Below, piece by piece: positions 8,344 to 17,071 of a stretch of DNA of 39,977 nt. Position 1 is the first letter of the stretch, and each line of letters starts with the position of its first letter. The stretch is taken from NCBI GenBank assembly GCA_013298985.1, contig JAAFJS010000022.1, forward strand, positions 1-39,977. Reading direction: 5' to 3'. This DNA comes from Cytophagales bacterium (GTDB taxonomy: Bacteria > Bacteroidota > Bacteroidia > Cytophagales > Thermoflexibacteraceae). The notes beneath the pieces were generated by a model that did no database searches, was not told the DNA's origin, and saw only the letters and a program-made list of their open reading frames with translations. Both the position numbers and the translations under genes were made by a program.

Positions 8344-10725
8344 ATGATAAAGAACTATTTAAAAATTGCTTGGCGAAATATGCTTCGCAATAAGGTGTAT
8401 TCCTTCATCAATATTGGAGGGCTGGCGGTGGGTATGGCGGTGGCTATGCTCATTGGGCTGTGGATTTATGATGAGTTGAGTTTCGATAAATATCATCAAA
8501 ACTATGAAAGGATAGCACAGGTAATGCAAAACCAAACCTATAATGGTGAGGTGGGGACAGAAAAGAGTGTTCCACCAATTATTGCAGATGAAATTAGGAA
8601 TGTTTATGGAAGTGATTTTAAATATGTGGTGCAATCCTCATGGACTGAGAATCGTTTGTTTAAAGTAGGTAATAAAAAATTTATAAAATCTGGTAATTTC
8701 TTTGAACCAAAAATTACCGAATTATTATCATTGAAAATGCTGGCAGGTACAAGGAACGGTTTGGTAGACCCGTATTCAATTTTGCTGTCAGAATCAGTAG
8801 CCAAAACATATTTTGGGAATACTAACCCAATCAATCAAATAATACGAATTAGCGACCAATTTGACCTGAAAGTTACTGGTATTTATGAAGATTTTCCCGC
8901 TAACTCTACGTTTAGGAACATTACTTTTATGTTGCCTTGGGAACTGTATCTCATTCAAAACCCATCTATCAAAACAATGAATAACCCTTGGGATAATAAT
9001 TTCACCCAATGTTTTGCTCAAATTGCTGATAATGCGGATATGGATAAGGTTTCGGCAAAAATAAAGAATGTAAAATTAGATAAGGTAGAAAAAGAAGATG
9101 CTAAATTTAAACCAGAAATGTTTTTACAACCAATGTCAAAGTGGCATTTGTATTCTGATTTTAAAAATGGTCAAAACAATGGTGGGCTTATCGATTATGT
9201 ATGGCTTTTTGGTATTATTGGAATCTTTGTATTGCTTTTAGCCTGTATCAACTTTATCAATTTGGCAACAGCTCGCTCTGAAAAACGGGCTAAGGAAGTA
9301 GGAATTAGAAAAGCGATTGGTTCGGTTCGGTGGCAGTTAATCGTTCAGTTTTTTTCTGAATCATTGGTGGTAGTTAGTTTGTCCTTTGTATTTTCAATAC
9401 TACTTGTATCATTATTTTTACCATTATTCAATGAATTGACAGATAAAAAAATGACCCTCTTATGGTCAAATTCAGCTTTTTGGCTGTTTGGCATAGGATT
9501 TAGCCTCATTACTGGCGTCATTGCTGGTAGCTACCCAGCCTTTTATTTATCATCTTTTGAGCCAGTGAAAGTGTTGAAAGGCACTTTTAAGATTGGGCGT
9601 TTTGCCTCTACACCTCGCAAGGTTTTGGTTGTTTTTCAATTTACTGTTTCTGTTACACTTATTATTAGCACGCTTATAGTGTATCATCAGATTCAATTTG
9701 CCAAAAATAAACCCGTAGGTTACAATCGAGAAGGTATCGTCAGCACGTTTTTTTCTTCTGGTATTTATAGTCATTTTGAAGCCATTCGAGATGAGTTAAT
9801 AAACAATCAGGCTATTGAAGAAATGGCGCAGTCTTCAAGCCCTCTAACTGAAATTTGGAGAACAACTTCTGGTTTTGAATGGGAAGGAAAAGACCCAAAT
9901 TTTGCTGAGGAATTTCCACTTAATACTATTTCTTATGATTATGGCAAAACAATTAGCTGGGAAATTAAAGAAGGCAGAGATTTCTCAAAAGAACTTTCGA
10001 CAGATTCTATGGCTTTTATTCTCAATGAATCAGCAGTGAAATTTATGGGATTGAAAAATCCTATTGGTAAAACAATAAAATGGAATAATAAGCCATTCAC
10101 AATTATTGGTGTTGCAAAAGATTTGATTGTAGAGTCTGCCTTTGAACCTGTTAAGCCCACACTTTATAATTTAGCTGGTCAGCAGCAAAATGTGATTATT
10201 TTTAAAATGAATCCCATGAAATCCATGAATGAATCTCTGGAAAAAATAGAGAAATGTTTTTTGAAATATAGCCCTGAGATGTTAATCGAGTATAGATTCA
10301 TAAACCAAGAATATGCTCAAAAATTCGCTACGGAAGAACGCATTGGCAAGTTATCTGCTGTTTTCGCTGGATTAGCAATATTGATTTCCTGTTTGGGTAT
10401 TTTTGGTTTAGCAAGTTTTGTAGCAGAGCAACGCACCAAAGAAATCGGCGTTCGCAAGGTCTTGGGTGCAAGCGTGCCGCAGTTGTGGGCTTTGCTGTCC
10501 AAAGATTTCGTTTTCTTGGTGATTATTTCTTTTGTAGTTGCCAGCCCAATTGCCTATTATTTTATGAATGAGTGGCTACAAAAATATACCTATCGGACCG
10601 AAATTTCTTGGTGGGTATTTGCGCTTTCAGGCGTAGGCGCGCTGGCGATTACCTTGCTCACCGTAAGCTGGCAGAGCATCAAAGCGGCGGTGGCGAATCC
10701 TGTTACCTCACTTCGTTCGGAATGA
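8344..10725 (+). CDS. FtsX/MacB-like ABC transporter permease
   Basis: This 793-aa integral membrane protein is of the large MacB_PCD-FtsX-FtsX type abundant in Bacteroidota. It opens with the family signature MIKNYLKIAWRNMLRNK and a first membrane helix (about 20-45). A periplasmic MacB-type domain follows, then three helices from about 280 to 400 with ATARSEKRAKEVGIRKAIGS, a second periplasmic region, and a C-terminal FtsX domain with EQRTKEIGVRKVLGAS (about 695-710). It ends in NPVTSLRSE. Such proteins pair with a separate LolD/MacB-like ATPase to move lipoproteins, peptides or drugs, or to transmit force. No ATPase is in the window. The central coding region is visibly more AT-rich than the two ends. 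It is tandem to a paralogue at 10874. Confidence 0.92.
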   Translation: MIKNYLKIAWRNMLRNKVYSFINIGGLAVGMAVAMLIGLWIYDELSFDKYHQNYERIAQVMQNQTYNGEVGTEKSVPPIIADEIRNVYGSDFKYVVQSSWTENRLFKVGNKKFIKSGNFFEPKITELLSLKMLAGTRNGLVDPYSILLSESVAKTYFGNTNPINQIIRISDQFDLKVTGIYEDFPANSTFRNITFMLPWELYLIQNPSIKTMNNPWDNNFTQCFAQIADNADMDKVSAKIKNVKLDKVEKEDAKFKPEMFLQPMSKWHLYSDFKNGQNNGGLIDYVWLFGIIGIFVLLLACINFINLATARSEKRAKEVGIRKAIGSVRWQLIVQFFSESLVVVSLSFVFSILLVSLFLPLFNELTDKKMTLLWSNSAFWLFGIGFSLITGVIAGSYPAFYLSSFEPVKVLKGTFKIGRFASTPRKVLVVFQFTVSVTLIISTLIVYHQIQFAKNKPVGYNREGIVSTFFSSGIYSHFEAIRDELINNQAIEEMAQSSSPLTEIWRTTSGFEWEGKDPNFAEEFPLNTISYDYGKTISWEIKEGRDFSKELSTDSMAFILNESAVKFMGLKNPIGKTIKWNNKPFTIIGVAKDLIVESAFEPVKPTLYNLAGQQQNVIIFKMNPMKSMNESLEKIEKCFLKYSPEMLIEYRFINQEYAQKFATEERIGKLSAVFAGLAILISCLGIFGLASFVAEQRTKEIGVRKVLGASVPQLWALLSKDFVFLVIISFVVASPIAYYFMNEWLQKYTYRTEISWWVFALSGVGALAITLLTVSWQSIKAAVANPVTSLRSE

Positions 10726-10763
10726 GGAAATACATAATCTGGAATGTAGAATCTGGAATGAAG

Positions 10764-10860
10764 AATGAAATACAAAAATGAAATTCCAGATTCCAGATTT
10801 TTTAATTTTCAGATTTTAATTCATTCCAGATTCCAGATTTTTAATTTTCAGATTTAATAA
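10764..10860 (+). repeat. 62-bp leader repeat copy 2, with an extra tandem half-unit
   Basis: Positions 10764-10825 are identical to 8263-8324. A second shortened unit follows directly, again ATTCCAGATTCCAGAT plus TTTTTAATTTTCAG. The complementary motif AATCTGGAAT lies just upstream (about 10750), giving a potential stem. An inverted relative occurs at 35089-35125. It fills most of the 148-bp spacer between the two permease genes. Confidence 0.85.
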
Positions 10861-10873
10861 TTTATATAAAACC

Positions 10874-13279
10874 ATGTTAAAAAACTACTTTAAAATTACC
10901 TTCCGAAACTTATTTAAAAACAAAGCTTACCTGTCCATCAACCTCTTGGGCTTGACGCTGGGCGTAGCTTGTGCGTTGCTTATCTTTGTAGTGATTCGCT
11001 ACCAAAACAGTTTTGATAATTTCCATACCAAAGCAGATAGGCTTTATCGGGTCTATTCGTATGAAAATAAGGCAGATAAGGACAGCTACAATGGCGGAAG
11101 CTCGCTGGTGCTTCCGACTGCGCTCCGAACGGATTTCTCTGATTTAGAAGGGATTACCCAAGTTTATGCTGATGGGAGTAACATGGTATTTGCTATCCAA
11201 GAAGACGGCAAGGCTGAAACTACAAAGTACATGGAGTATCGATTTGCCTTTGTAGAGCCTGAGTTTTTTGCCATGTTTACCTATCCTCTGCTGATTGGGG
11301 AAGCAAAATCTGCCATGAAAGAGCCAAATTCAGTGATTTTGACGGAAAAAATAGCTAAAAAATATTTTGGAAACAATGAAAAAGCCATCGGGAAAATCAT
11401 TCGCTGGGACAACAAATTAGACCTCAAAGTTACGGGCATCGCCAAAGATGTGCCTAAAAATACAGATATACGATTTGAGATTTTTATTTCTTATGCTTCT
11501 CTCCATCAATTTGTTGATAAAGAGGAATTTATCACTTGGGGTAGCATTTCAAGTGCGTATGAAACTTTCGTATTATTACCCGAAAAATACACCCAAGCGC
11601 AGGTAGAGGCGCGTATGCCCGCGTTCAGGGAAAAATACATCACCAAAAATGACCAAACGCGCAACTATGCCCTCCAGCCTTTGAAGGAAATGCACTTTGA
11701 CGAGAGATTAGGGAATTTCAATGGCAGTGCGGTTTCCCTGCAAATGCTGTGGGCGTTAGGACTTATTAGTATATTTTTGATTATTACAGCTTGTATCAAT
11801 TTCATCAATTTGGCTACGGCGCAGGCGGTCAAGCGAAGCAAGGAAGTGGGGATTCGCAAGGTCTTGGGTAGCAGCAGAGTAGCCCTGATTCAGCAGTTTT
11901 TGGGTGAAACATTTTTTATTACCACCATTGCAGTTTTATTGGCTATGGTTTGTGCCGAATACCTTTTGCCCTACGTCAATGATTTATTGGGTATGGAAAT
12001 AGAAAAACATTTTCTTTGGAATAAGGAAACAGGATTTTTCTTGATAGGTTTGACCTTTGTAGTAACCTTATTATCAGGTTTTTATCCTGCTTTGGTGCTT
12101 TCGGGCTTCAATCCTGTCTTGGCTATCAAAAACTCTATTACCTCTAATCACGCGGGCGGCATGAGCCTTCGCAGGGGCTTAGTCATCGCGCAGTTTGCTA
12201 TTTCGCAAGTCCTTGTAACTTCTACTTTGATAGCTGTTCAGCAAATGGATTATTTCCAAAGCAAAGATGTAGGTTTTAACAAAAAAGGTGTAGTGGTCTT
12301 GACCTTGCCCAAAAACGATTCCTTACGATTCAACACCTTAAAAGCTGAATTACAGCGCATTACAGAAATAGAAAAAATAAGTTTTGCCATGACTTCGCCC
12401 GCCTCAGGCAATAATGCCATCACCAATGTAGGCTTAACGGGCAAGGACTCCAAAGATGACGTAGATGCGAACATGAAGCGCGTAGATGCAGATTATTTGG
12501 AAGTATATGGGCTAAAACTGGCGGCTGGGAGAAATATGATGCCCACTGATACGCTGAACGAAGTCCTTATTAATGAAACACTTGCGAGGCGACTGGGCTT
12601 CAAAACCCCAGAGGAAGCATTGGGAAAAACGCTAAGGCGAGGCAAATCGCCCAAACCCATCGTGGGCGTACTCAAAGACTTCCATGTCAATTCTTTGCAC
12701 CGAGGCATTGACCCTGTGTATATGGGCGCGGGTATCCACCGCTACGAAACCGCAGGCGTAAAGTTTTCCACCAAAAATACCAAAGAAATGATGGGCAAAA
12801 TAGAGAAACTTTGGTCAAGTGTTTTTCCTGAGTATGTATTTGAGTATGAGTTTCTTGATGAAAGTTTGGCTCGTTTTTATCAAGGGGAAAAACAGCTTTC
12901 TAACCTTTTCAAAATTTTTGCTTTTATTGCTATTTTTATTGGTTGTATTGGTCTGTACGGCTTGGTTTCTTTCATGGCAACCCAAAAAAACAAGGAAATT
13001 GGTATCCGCAAGGTCATGGGCGCGAGCGTGGGGCAGATTGTTTATTTGTTCTCCAAAGAATTTGCAAAACTGTTACTTGTCGCTTTTGTGATTGCCTCAC
13101 CTATCATTTATTATGTGATGAGTGGCTGGCTGGCAGACTTTGAGTATCGAGTAAATATTGGCTGGCAAGTTTTTGTTATTTCTATTGTTTCCTCTGCCCT
13201 TATTGCTTGCTTTACAGTGGGTTATAAATCTTTGCGGGCGGCATTGGCAAATCCTGTGAAGTCGCTGCGGTCGGAATGA
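10874..13279 (+). CDS. FtsX/MacB-like ABC transporter permease (paralogue of upstream gene)
   Basis: This 801-aa protein has the same architecture as its neighbour: MLKNYFKITFRNLFKNK at the start, one helix, a MacB-type periplasmic domain, and three central helices with AQAVKRSKEVGIRKVLGSS. A second periplasmic domain and a C-terminal FtsX domain with TQKNKEIGIRKVMGAS follow, ending in NPVKSLRSE. The two are related over their whole length but differ in the periplasmic parts, so they probably recognise different substrates or form a heterodimer. No nucleotide-binding subunit is encoded nearby. The gene ends in a convergent spacer that carries a hairpin (13288-13310). Confidence 0.92.
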   Translation: MLKNYFKITFRNLFKNKAYLSINLLGLTLGVACALLIFVVIRYQNSFDNFHTKADRLYRVYSYENKADKDSYNGGSSLVLPTALRTDFSDLEGITQVYADGSNMVFAIQEDGKAETTKYMEYRFAFVEPEFFAMFTYPLLIGEAKSAMKEPNSVILTEKIAKKYFGNNEKAIGKIIRWDNKLDLKVTGIAKDVPKNTDIRFEIFISYASLHQFVDKEEFITWGSISSAYETFVLLPEKYTQAQVEARMPAFREKYITKNDQTRNYALQPLKEMHFDERLGNFNGSAVSLQMLWALGLISIFLIITACINFINLATAQAVKRSKEVGIRKVLGSSRVALIQQFLGETFFITTIAVLLAMVCAEYLLPYVNDLLGMEIEKHFLWNKETGFFLIGLTFVVTLLSGFYPALVLSGFNPVLAIKNSITSNHAGGMSLRRGLVIAQFAISQVLVTSTLIAVQQMDYFQSKDVGFNKKGVVVLTLPKNDSLRFNTLKAELQRITEIEKISFAMTSPASGNNAITNVGLTGKDSKDDVDANMKRVDADYLEVYGLKLAAGRNMMPTDTLNEVLINETLARRLGFKTPEEALGKTLRRGKSPKPIVGVLKDFHVNSLHRGIDPVYMGAGIHRYETAGVKFSTKNTKEMMGKIEKLWSSVFPEYVFEYEFLDESLARFYQGEKQLSNLFKIFAFIAIFIGCIGLYGLVSFMATQKNKEIGIRKVMGASVGQIVYLFSKEFAKLLLVAFVIASPIIYYVMSGWLADFEYRVNIGWQVFVISIVSSALIACFTVGYKSLRAALANPVKSLRSE

Positions 13280-13287
13280 TTTTTATG

Positions 13288-13330
13288 GGTTCAAGACTTA
13301 CGCTTGAACCAGTGGGAGAAAATTTTTTAC
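13288..13330. terminator. candidate bidirectional terminator between convergent genes
   Basis: GGTTCAAG (13288-13295) pairs perfectly with CTTGAACC (13303-13310) across a 7-nt loop. AAAATTTTTT lies downstream and ATTTTTAT upstream. It sits between the stops of the (+) permease and the (-) 92-aa gene. The U-tract is not immediately adjacent, so strength is uncertain. Confidence 0.5.
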
Positions 13331-13605
13331 CAAAACTTCCACCATTTATCTTTGATAATGGGGGGAGGAATGTAATTACCATGAATGGTTTTTACATATT
13401 CCTCATTTTCTGTAAAAATAGTTACCTCTATACTTGAGTCTTTTTCTACAATGCTTTGTGCTTCCTCTTCTGCATTTGTAAGGTCAAAAGTGATTATATA
13501 AGGTAGGGCAGTATTGCCCTCATATCGACCATCAAAAAGTAATTTGCCATCTGTATGTAAAATTTGCCCTGTTGAGCATTTAGTTTGTAATAATAAATAT
13601 TTCAT
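13327..13605 (-). CDS. small hypothetical protein (92 aa)
   Basis: This is an unrecognised cytoplasmic-looking 92-aa protein with no signal peptide or membrane helix. It starts MKYLLLQTKCSTGQ, has an acidic middle (AEEEAQSIVEKDSSIE) and ends in an aromatic, basic tail (KDKWWKFW). The alternating hydrophobic pattern suggests a small alpha/beta fold. It follows the Uma2-like gene on the same strand, 81 bp downstream, with the TTGTCTGTG hairpin in between, so co-transcription is possible but not certain. Coding is supported by an intact frame with codon use like its neighbours. No function can be assigned. Confidence 0.6.
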   Translation of the reverse strand: MKYLLLQTKCSTGQILHTDGKLLFDGRYEGNTALPYIITFDLTNAEEEAQSIVEKDSSIEVTIFTENEEYVKTIHGNYIPPPIIKDKWWKFW

Positions 13606-13637
13606 TGCTTTACTTTCTCAATATTTAAATCTGCGCT

Positions 13638-13661
13638 GTTGTCTGTGTCCCCACAGACAAC
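13638..13661. repeat. TTGTCTGTG hairpin repeat, copy 1
   Basis: A perfect 10-bp stem: GTTGTCTGTG and CACAGACAAC around the loop TCCC. The same arms with a different loop recur at 39563-39586. Here it lies in the spacer between the Uma2-like gene and the 92-aa gene. Confidence 0.8.
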
Positions 13662-13686
13662 CTAAGAGCTACATTCAGAACTATTT

Positions 13687-14157
13687 TTAAAAACGTTTTC
13701 TGAAAATTTGGTCAAATGGAATTTCAATGTCTATGATGGGGTCTTTGATGATTCCTTCGGAAAAAGTTAGTTTTTTGCCATCAGGGGTACGAATGGTTAT
13801 CGTTTGAAGCAATGGCACAACAATCCAAACTGATTTAACGCCCGCAGGAAAGTAAATGTTATTGATTTTATCCGTAATGTCAGTCATCGCTTGTTTGGGT
13901 GAAAGCACCTCAACCGCAATAATAGGAGGCTCAGTAATTGAAATAATATCAGTATCCCAGTCTTCGGGTAGATTTGGGTAAATGGAAACATCAGGCTTGA
14001 CAGGTTTTCCATTAAGTTTCATTTCTAATTCTGGCAAAATATCATAAATATCATCATAGCGTTCGAGGTACGAGCCTATTCGCTGAATAGTTCTTGAATG
14101 ATTAAGGGACATAATATCTTCTGTTTGGAATTCTTCTATTTCTAAGATGTCTTGCAT
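13687..14157 (-). CDS. Uma2-family (DUF820) PD-(D/E)XK nuclease-fold protein
   Basis: This 156-aa protein has the Uma2 core. Asp56 lies in KPDVSIYP. Glu83 lies in AVEVLSP. Downstream is the helix-strand DKINNIYFPAGVKSVWIVVP with a candidate catalytic Lys97. These are the positions expected for a PD-(D/E)XK active site. Uma2 proteins are widespread as multicopy genes in cyanobacteria and some Bacteroidota, often near mobile DNA, but their biological role is poorly defined. The ORF is somewhat short because the N-terminal domain is abbreviated (family members are often about 180-200 aa). A -7-like TATATTTG lies at 14176-14183, just upstream. Confidence 0.85.
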   Translation of the reverse strand: MQDILEIEEFQTEDIMSLNHSRTIQRIGSYLERYDDIYDILPELEMKLNGKPVKPDVSIYPNLPEDWDTDIISITEPPIIAVEVLSPKQAMTDITDKINNIYFPAGVKSVWIVVPLLQTITIRTPDGKKLTFSEGIIKDPIIDIEIPFDQIFRKRF

Positions 14158-14214
14158 AATTGAATTTGTTTTTTACAAATATACAAAGAATAAAAACAGA
14201 TGCTAAGGAATTAT

Positions 14215-15498
14215 TTAAAAATTACCTTTGACCTCGCCTACCCCCACCAACGCCTCATAGACCAACTCTAATGCTGCATCAGTGATTATGTAAGGAGGCA
14301 CCAGATACAGCACATTGCCCAAAGGTCTAAGCAAAATATCTTGGTCTAAAAAATGATAATAGAGGGCATTTCGCGCTTCGTGGAAATAGGAATTTTCGCC
14401 ACTTTGGGTAATTTCCATTGCCAGAATCGTTCCTAATTGTCTGATATTATGAAATTTAGGATTAGATTGATGCTGGGCAAGGAACTGCGCGTGCTTTTGG
14501 GCTATTCGTTCTCTATTTTCCTGACAATCAGCATGAAGCAACAAGTCCAAACTCGCATTGGCGGCGGCGCAGGTTAGCGGATTGGCAGTGTAGGAATGTC
14601 CATGAAAAAAAGTTTTCATGAGGTCTTCTGATTGGTAGGCGGCTTGGATTTGCTGGGTACAAGTCGTAACGCCCAAGGGCAGAAACCCGCCTGTAATTCC
14701 TTTGGAAAGACAAATAATATCGGGTTGGGCAGTCAAATAATCAGAAGCAAACAGCTTTCCTGTGCGCCCAAAGCCCGTAAAAACCTCGTCAGCAATGCAA
14801 ATTACGCCATTTTCTTGTGCCAGCTTGATAGCCTTGCTTAACCACTCGGCAGCGTACATTCTCATTCCGCTTGCTCCCTGCACCAACGGCTCAAAAATAA
14901 ACCCACTTACTTCACCCCCGCGTATAATGTCTGCAAACTGACTGAATACAATATCTTCGTTGGATTGTGTAGGCAAGGGAATAAACTCCACCTCAAATAG
15001 ATACGGCTGAAAAGGTGCATTAAAAGGACTTCTATCACCCACCGACATTGCCCCAAAGGTATCTCCATGATACGCGCCCTCAAAAGCAATAATTTTTCTT
15101 TTCTTCATGCCCTGATTATGAAAATATTGGAAGGTCATTTTCATAGCTACCTCCGTAGCGGTGCTTCCATTGTCCGAAAAAAACACTTTTGCCTGATTGC
15201 TGGGCAGGATTTCTAACAAACGAGTGGCTAACTGGATAGCAGGCTCATGCGTAAATCCTGCAAAAATCACGTGTTCTAATCGTTGGGCTTGCTCGGCGAT
15301 AGCCCTCGCGATGTGTGGGTGGGCGTGTCCATGTAGATTTACCCACCAAGAAGAAATCGCATCTAAAATCTTTTTTCCTGTGCTGGTGTGTAGATAACAG
15401 CCTTGTGCAGAAGTAATTAACAAAGGCTCGCGTAGCCCAAAAAGAGGCGTAAAAGGGTGCCAAATGGAGCTTTGGTCGGCTTTGATAAGGTCTTGCAT
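14215..15498 (-). CDS. bioA: adenosylmethionine-8-amino-7-oxononanoate aminotransferase
   Basis: BioA is a PLP enzyme that converts 7-keto-8-aminopelargonate to 7,8-diaminopelargonate with SAM as amino donor, in biotin synthesis. I chose the ATG at 15498 (427 aa) because the protein then opens MQDLIKADQSSIWHPFTP, the family's conserved beginning. The frame is open a further 37 codons upstream, but those residues look non-coding. Hallmarks are GCYLHTSTGKKILDAISSWW, the substrate-site HPHIARAI, GAYHGDTFGAMS, IADEVFTGFGRTG (about 235-247), and the PLP lysine Lys266 in LSKGITGG. No other biotin gene is in the window. It is divergent from the adaptor at 15624, with a 125-bp spacer. Confidence 0.95.
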   Translation of the reverse strand: MQDLIKADQSSIWHPFTPLFGLREPLLITSAQGCYLHTSTGKKILDAISSWWVNLHGHAHPHIARAIAEQAQRLEHVIFAGFTHEPAIQLATRLLEILPSNQAKVFFSDNGSTATEVAMKMTFQYFHNQGMKKRKIIAFEGAYHGDTFGAMSVGDRSPFNAPFQPYLFEVEFIPLPTQSNEDIVFSQFADIIRGGEVSGFIFEPLVQGASGMRMYAAEWLSKAIKLAQENGVICIADEVFTGFGRTGKLFASDYLTAQPDIICLSKGITGGFLPLGVTTCTQQIQAAYQSEDLMKTFFHGHSYTANPLTCAAANASLDLLLHADCQENRERIAQKHAQFLAQHQSNPKFHNIRQLGTILAMEITQSGENSYFHEARNALYYHFLDQDILLRPLGNVLYLVPPYIITDAALELVYEALVGVGEVKGNF

Positions 15499-15575
15499 GA
15501 ATGAATGAGTATCAATTTGAAAACGAAGATAGTAAAAATATATGCGGAAAGTAAAGAACTCTACAAAGAGTTTTC

Positions 15576-15583
15576 TAATTTTG
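15576..15583 (+). promoter_or_regulatory. possible -7 element for adaptor-ribF transcript
   Basis: TAATTTTG at 15576-15583 fits TAnnTTTG and lies 40 bp before the adaptor ATG, but no clear TTTG is found at the right distance upstream. Only the -7 half is supported. Confidence 0.35.
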
Positions 15584-15623
15584 TACGTAAAACAAAGCGT
15601 AAAACTCAATATACTATATATTT

Positions 15624-17042
15624 ATGGCTGAACATACCGTTAGTTTGGAAAAAAAAGTGGTTAGAAAAAAGAAAAGTAACAAAATTTACTTCATTCTTGG
15701 AGGCATACTGCTCGCACTGGTTGCTTTTGCCTTTGTAGCGCGCAAAGCGGGCTGGGTAGGCGGTGAAAAACCTACCGAAGTAATTTTTATGAAAGTAAAA
15801 AAGAGTGAAATCGTAGAAAGAGTAAGTGCATCGGGCAAGGTACAGCCTGTAGTAGAGGTCAAGATTTCCCCCCAAGTGTCAGGAGAGGTCATTGAACTTT
15901 TGGTCAATGAAGGCGATTCTGTAAGGGGTAATGTCTTGCTGGCAAAAATCAAACCTGACTTTCTCAAATCTGCCTTAGACCGCACCAGTGCAAACTTAAA
16001 TACACAACGTTCTCAATTAGAGCAAGTCAAAGCGCGTTTTGAGCAATCCAAAGCCCAATTTATTCGCGCAAAAGCCGATTTTGAGAGGCAAAAGCAACTT
16101 TTTGAACAAAAAGTAATTTCCAAAGCTGATTTGGATTTGGCTACGGCAAACTTCGAGGCGGCAAAGGCTGACTTAGAGGCGGCAACCAAAAGTATTGACG
16201 CTTCTCGTTTCAGTGTGCAAGGCGCAGAGGCTACCGTCAAAGAGGCAAACGAAAACCTTAATTTTACGAGCATTTACTCGCCCATGGGTGGCACGATTTC
16301 CAAGCTGGGCATCGAGAAAGGTGAGCGCGTGGTAGGCACAGCGCAAATGGCGGGTACAGAAATGATGAGGATTGCGGATTTGAGCAAAATGGAAGTACGT
16401 GTAGATGTGAACGAAAACGACATTGTGCGTGTAGCTTCGGGCGATACGGCAATTATAGAAGTAGACGCGTATCCTGAAAAAAAGTTTAGAGGAGTAGTTA
16501 CGCTGATTGGCAATAGTGCCAAGCAAGAGGTAGGTGCTTCTTCTGATGCGATTACAGAATTCGAAGTCCGAATCTTGATGCTAAGTGAATCCTACAAAGA
16601 ATTAGTAAGCCCACAAAGAAAATATCCTTTCCGCCCTGGCATGACCGCAAACGTAGAAATTATTACAGAACGCAAGGGTGGCATCATTGCTGTACCGCTT
16701 GCCGCCGTAACCACGCGCATACCAGAACAAGCCAAAGAAGGGGAGAAACCAGCAGGCGGGAACCCCAATCAGACAGTTACCACACAAGAAAAACCAAAAT
16801 CTTCTATCAAAGAGCAACCCAAAGAAGTGGTTTTTGTCCATAACAACGGAGTCGTCAAGATGGTGGAAGTCAAAACAGGCATTAGCGATTTTGATAATAT
16901 CGAGATTCTTTCAGGGCTAAAAGATGGAGATGAAATTATCTCAGGTCCCTTTTTTGCAGTTTCTAAAAAACTAAAAGATGGCGAAAAAGTAGTGAAAATG
17001 AAAGAGGGCAAAGACAAGCCTAATGACGCAAAACCTGAATAA
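15624..17042 (+). CDS. MacA/HlyD-like periplasmic adaptor (membrane fusion) protein
   Basis: This 472-aa adaptor has one N-terminal transmembrane helix (about 21-39) after a basic cytoplasmic tail. A biotinyl-lipoyl-like half follows (VKISPQVSGEVIELLVNEGDSV, about 91-112). A long alanine/glutamine-rich coiled-coil hairpin spans about 120-215, and the second lipoyl half reads IYSPMGGTISKLGIEKGERV. Beta-barrel and membrane-proximal domains carry a hydrophilic insert rich in Lys, Glu, Pro and Gln (about 370-405). Such adaptors link an inner-membrane ABC (MacB) or RND pump to TolC. No pump gene adjoins it: ribF follows 29 bp downstream. The tandem MacB/FtsX permeases at 8344-13279 are candidate partners, but lie about 2.3 kb away across four-strand-switch territory, so this is speculative. 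Confidence 0.88.
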   Translation: MAEHTVSLEKKVVRKKKSNKIYFILGGILLALVAFAFVARKAGWVGGEKPTEVIFMKVKKSEIVERVSASGKVQPVVEVKISPQVSGEVIELLVNEGDSVRGNVLLAKIKPDFLKSALDRTSANLNTQRSQLEQVKARFEQSKAQFIRAKADFERQKQLFEQKVISKADLDLATANFEAAKADLEAATKSIDASRFSVQGAEATVKEANENLNFTSIYSPMGGTISKLGIEKGERVVGTAQMAGTEMMRIADLSKMEVRVDVNENDIVRVASGDTAIIEVDAYPEKKFRGVVTLIGNSAKQEVGASSDAITEFEVRILMLSESYKELVSPQRKYPFRPGMTANVEIITERKGGIIAVPLAAVTTRIPEQAKEGEKPAGGNPNQTVTTQEKPKSSIKEQPKEVVFVHNNGVVKMVEVKTGISDFDNIEILSGLKDGDEIISGPFFAVSKKLKDGEKVVKMKEGKDKPNDAKPE

Positions 17043-17071
17043 ATAGACTGATAATTAATAGTTTAGCATCA

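Noticed and set aside
15499-15609. 37-residue N-terminal extension of bioA
   Set aside because: The conserved BioA N-terminus begins at the internal ATG (15498). The extension is Phe/Tyr-rich and covers the divergent promoter region.
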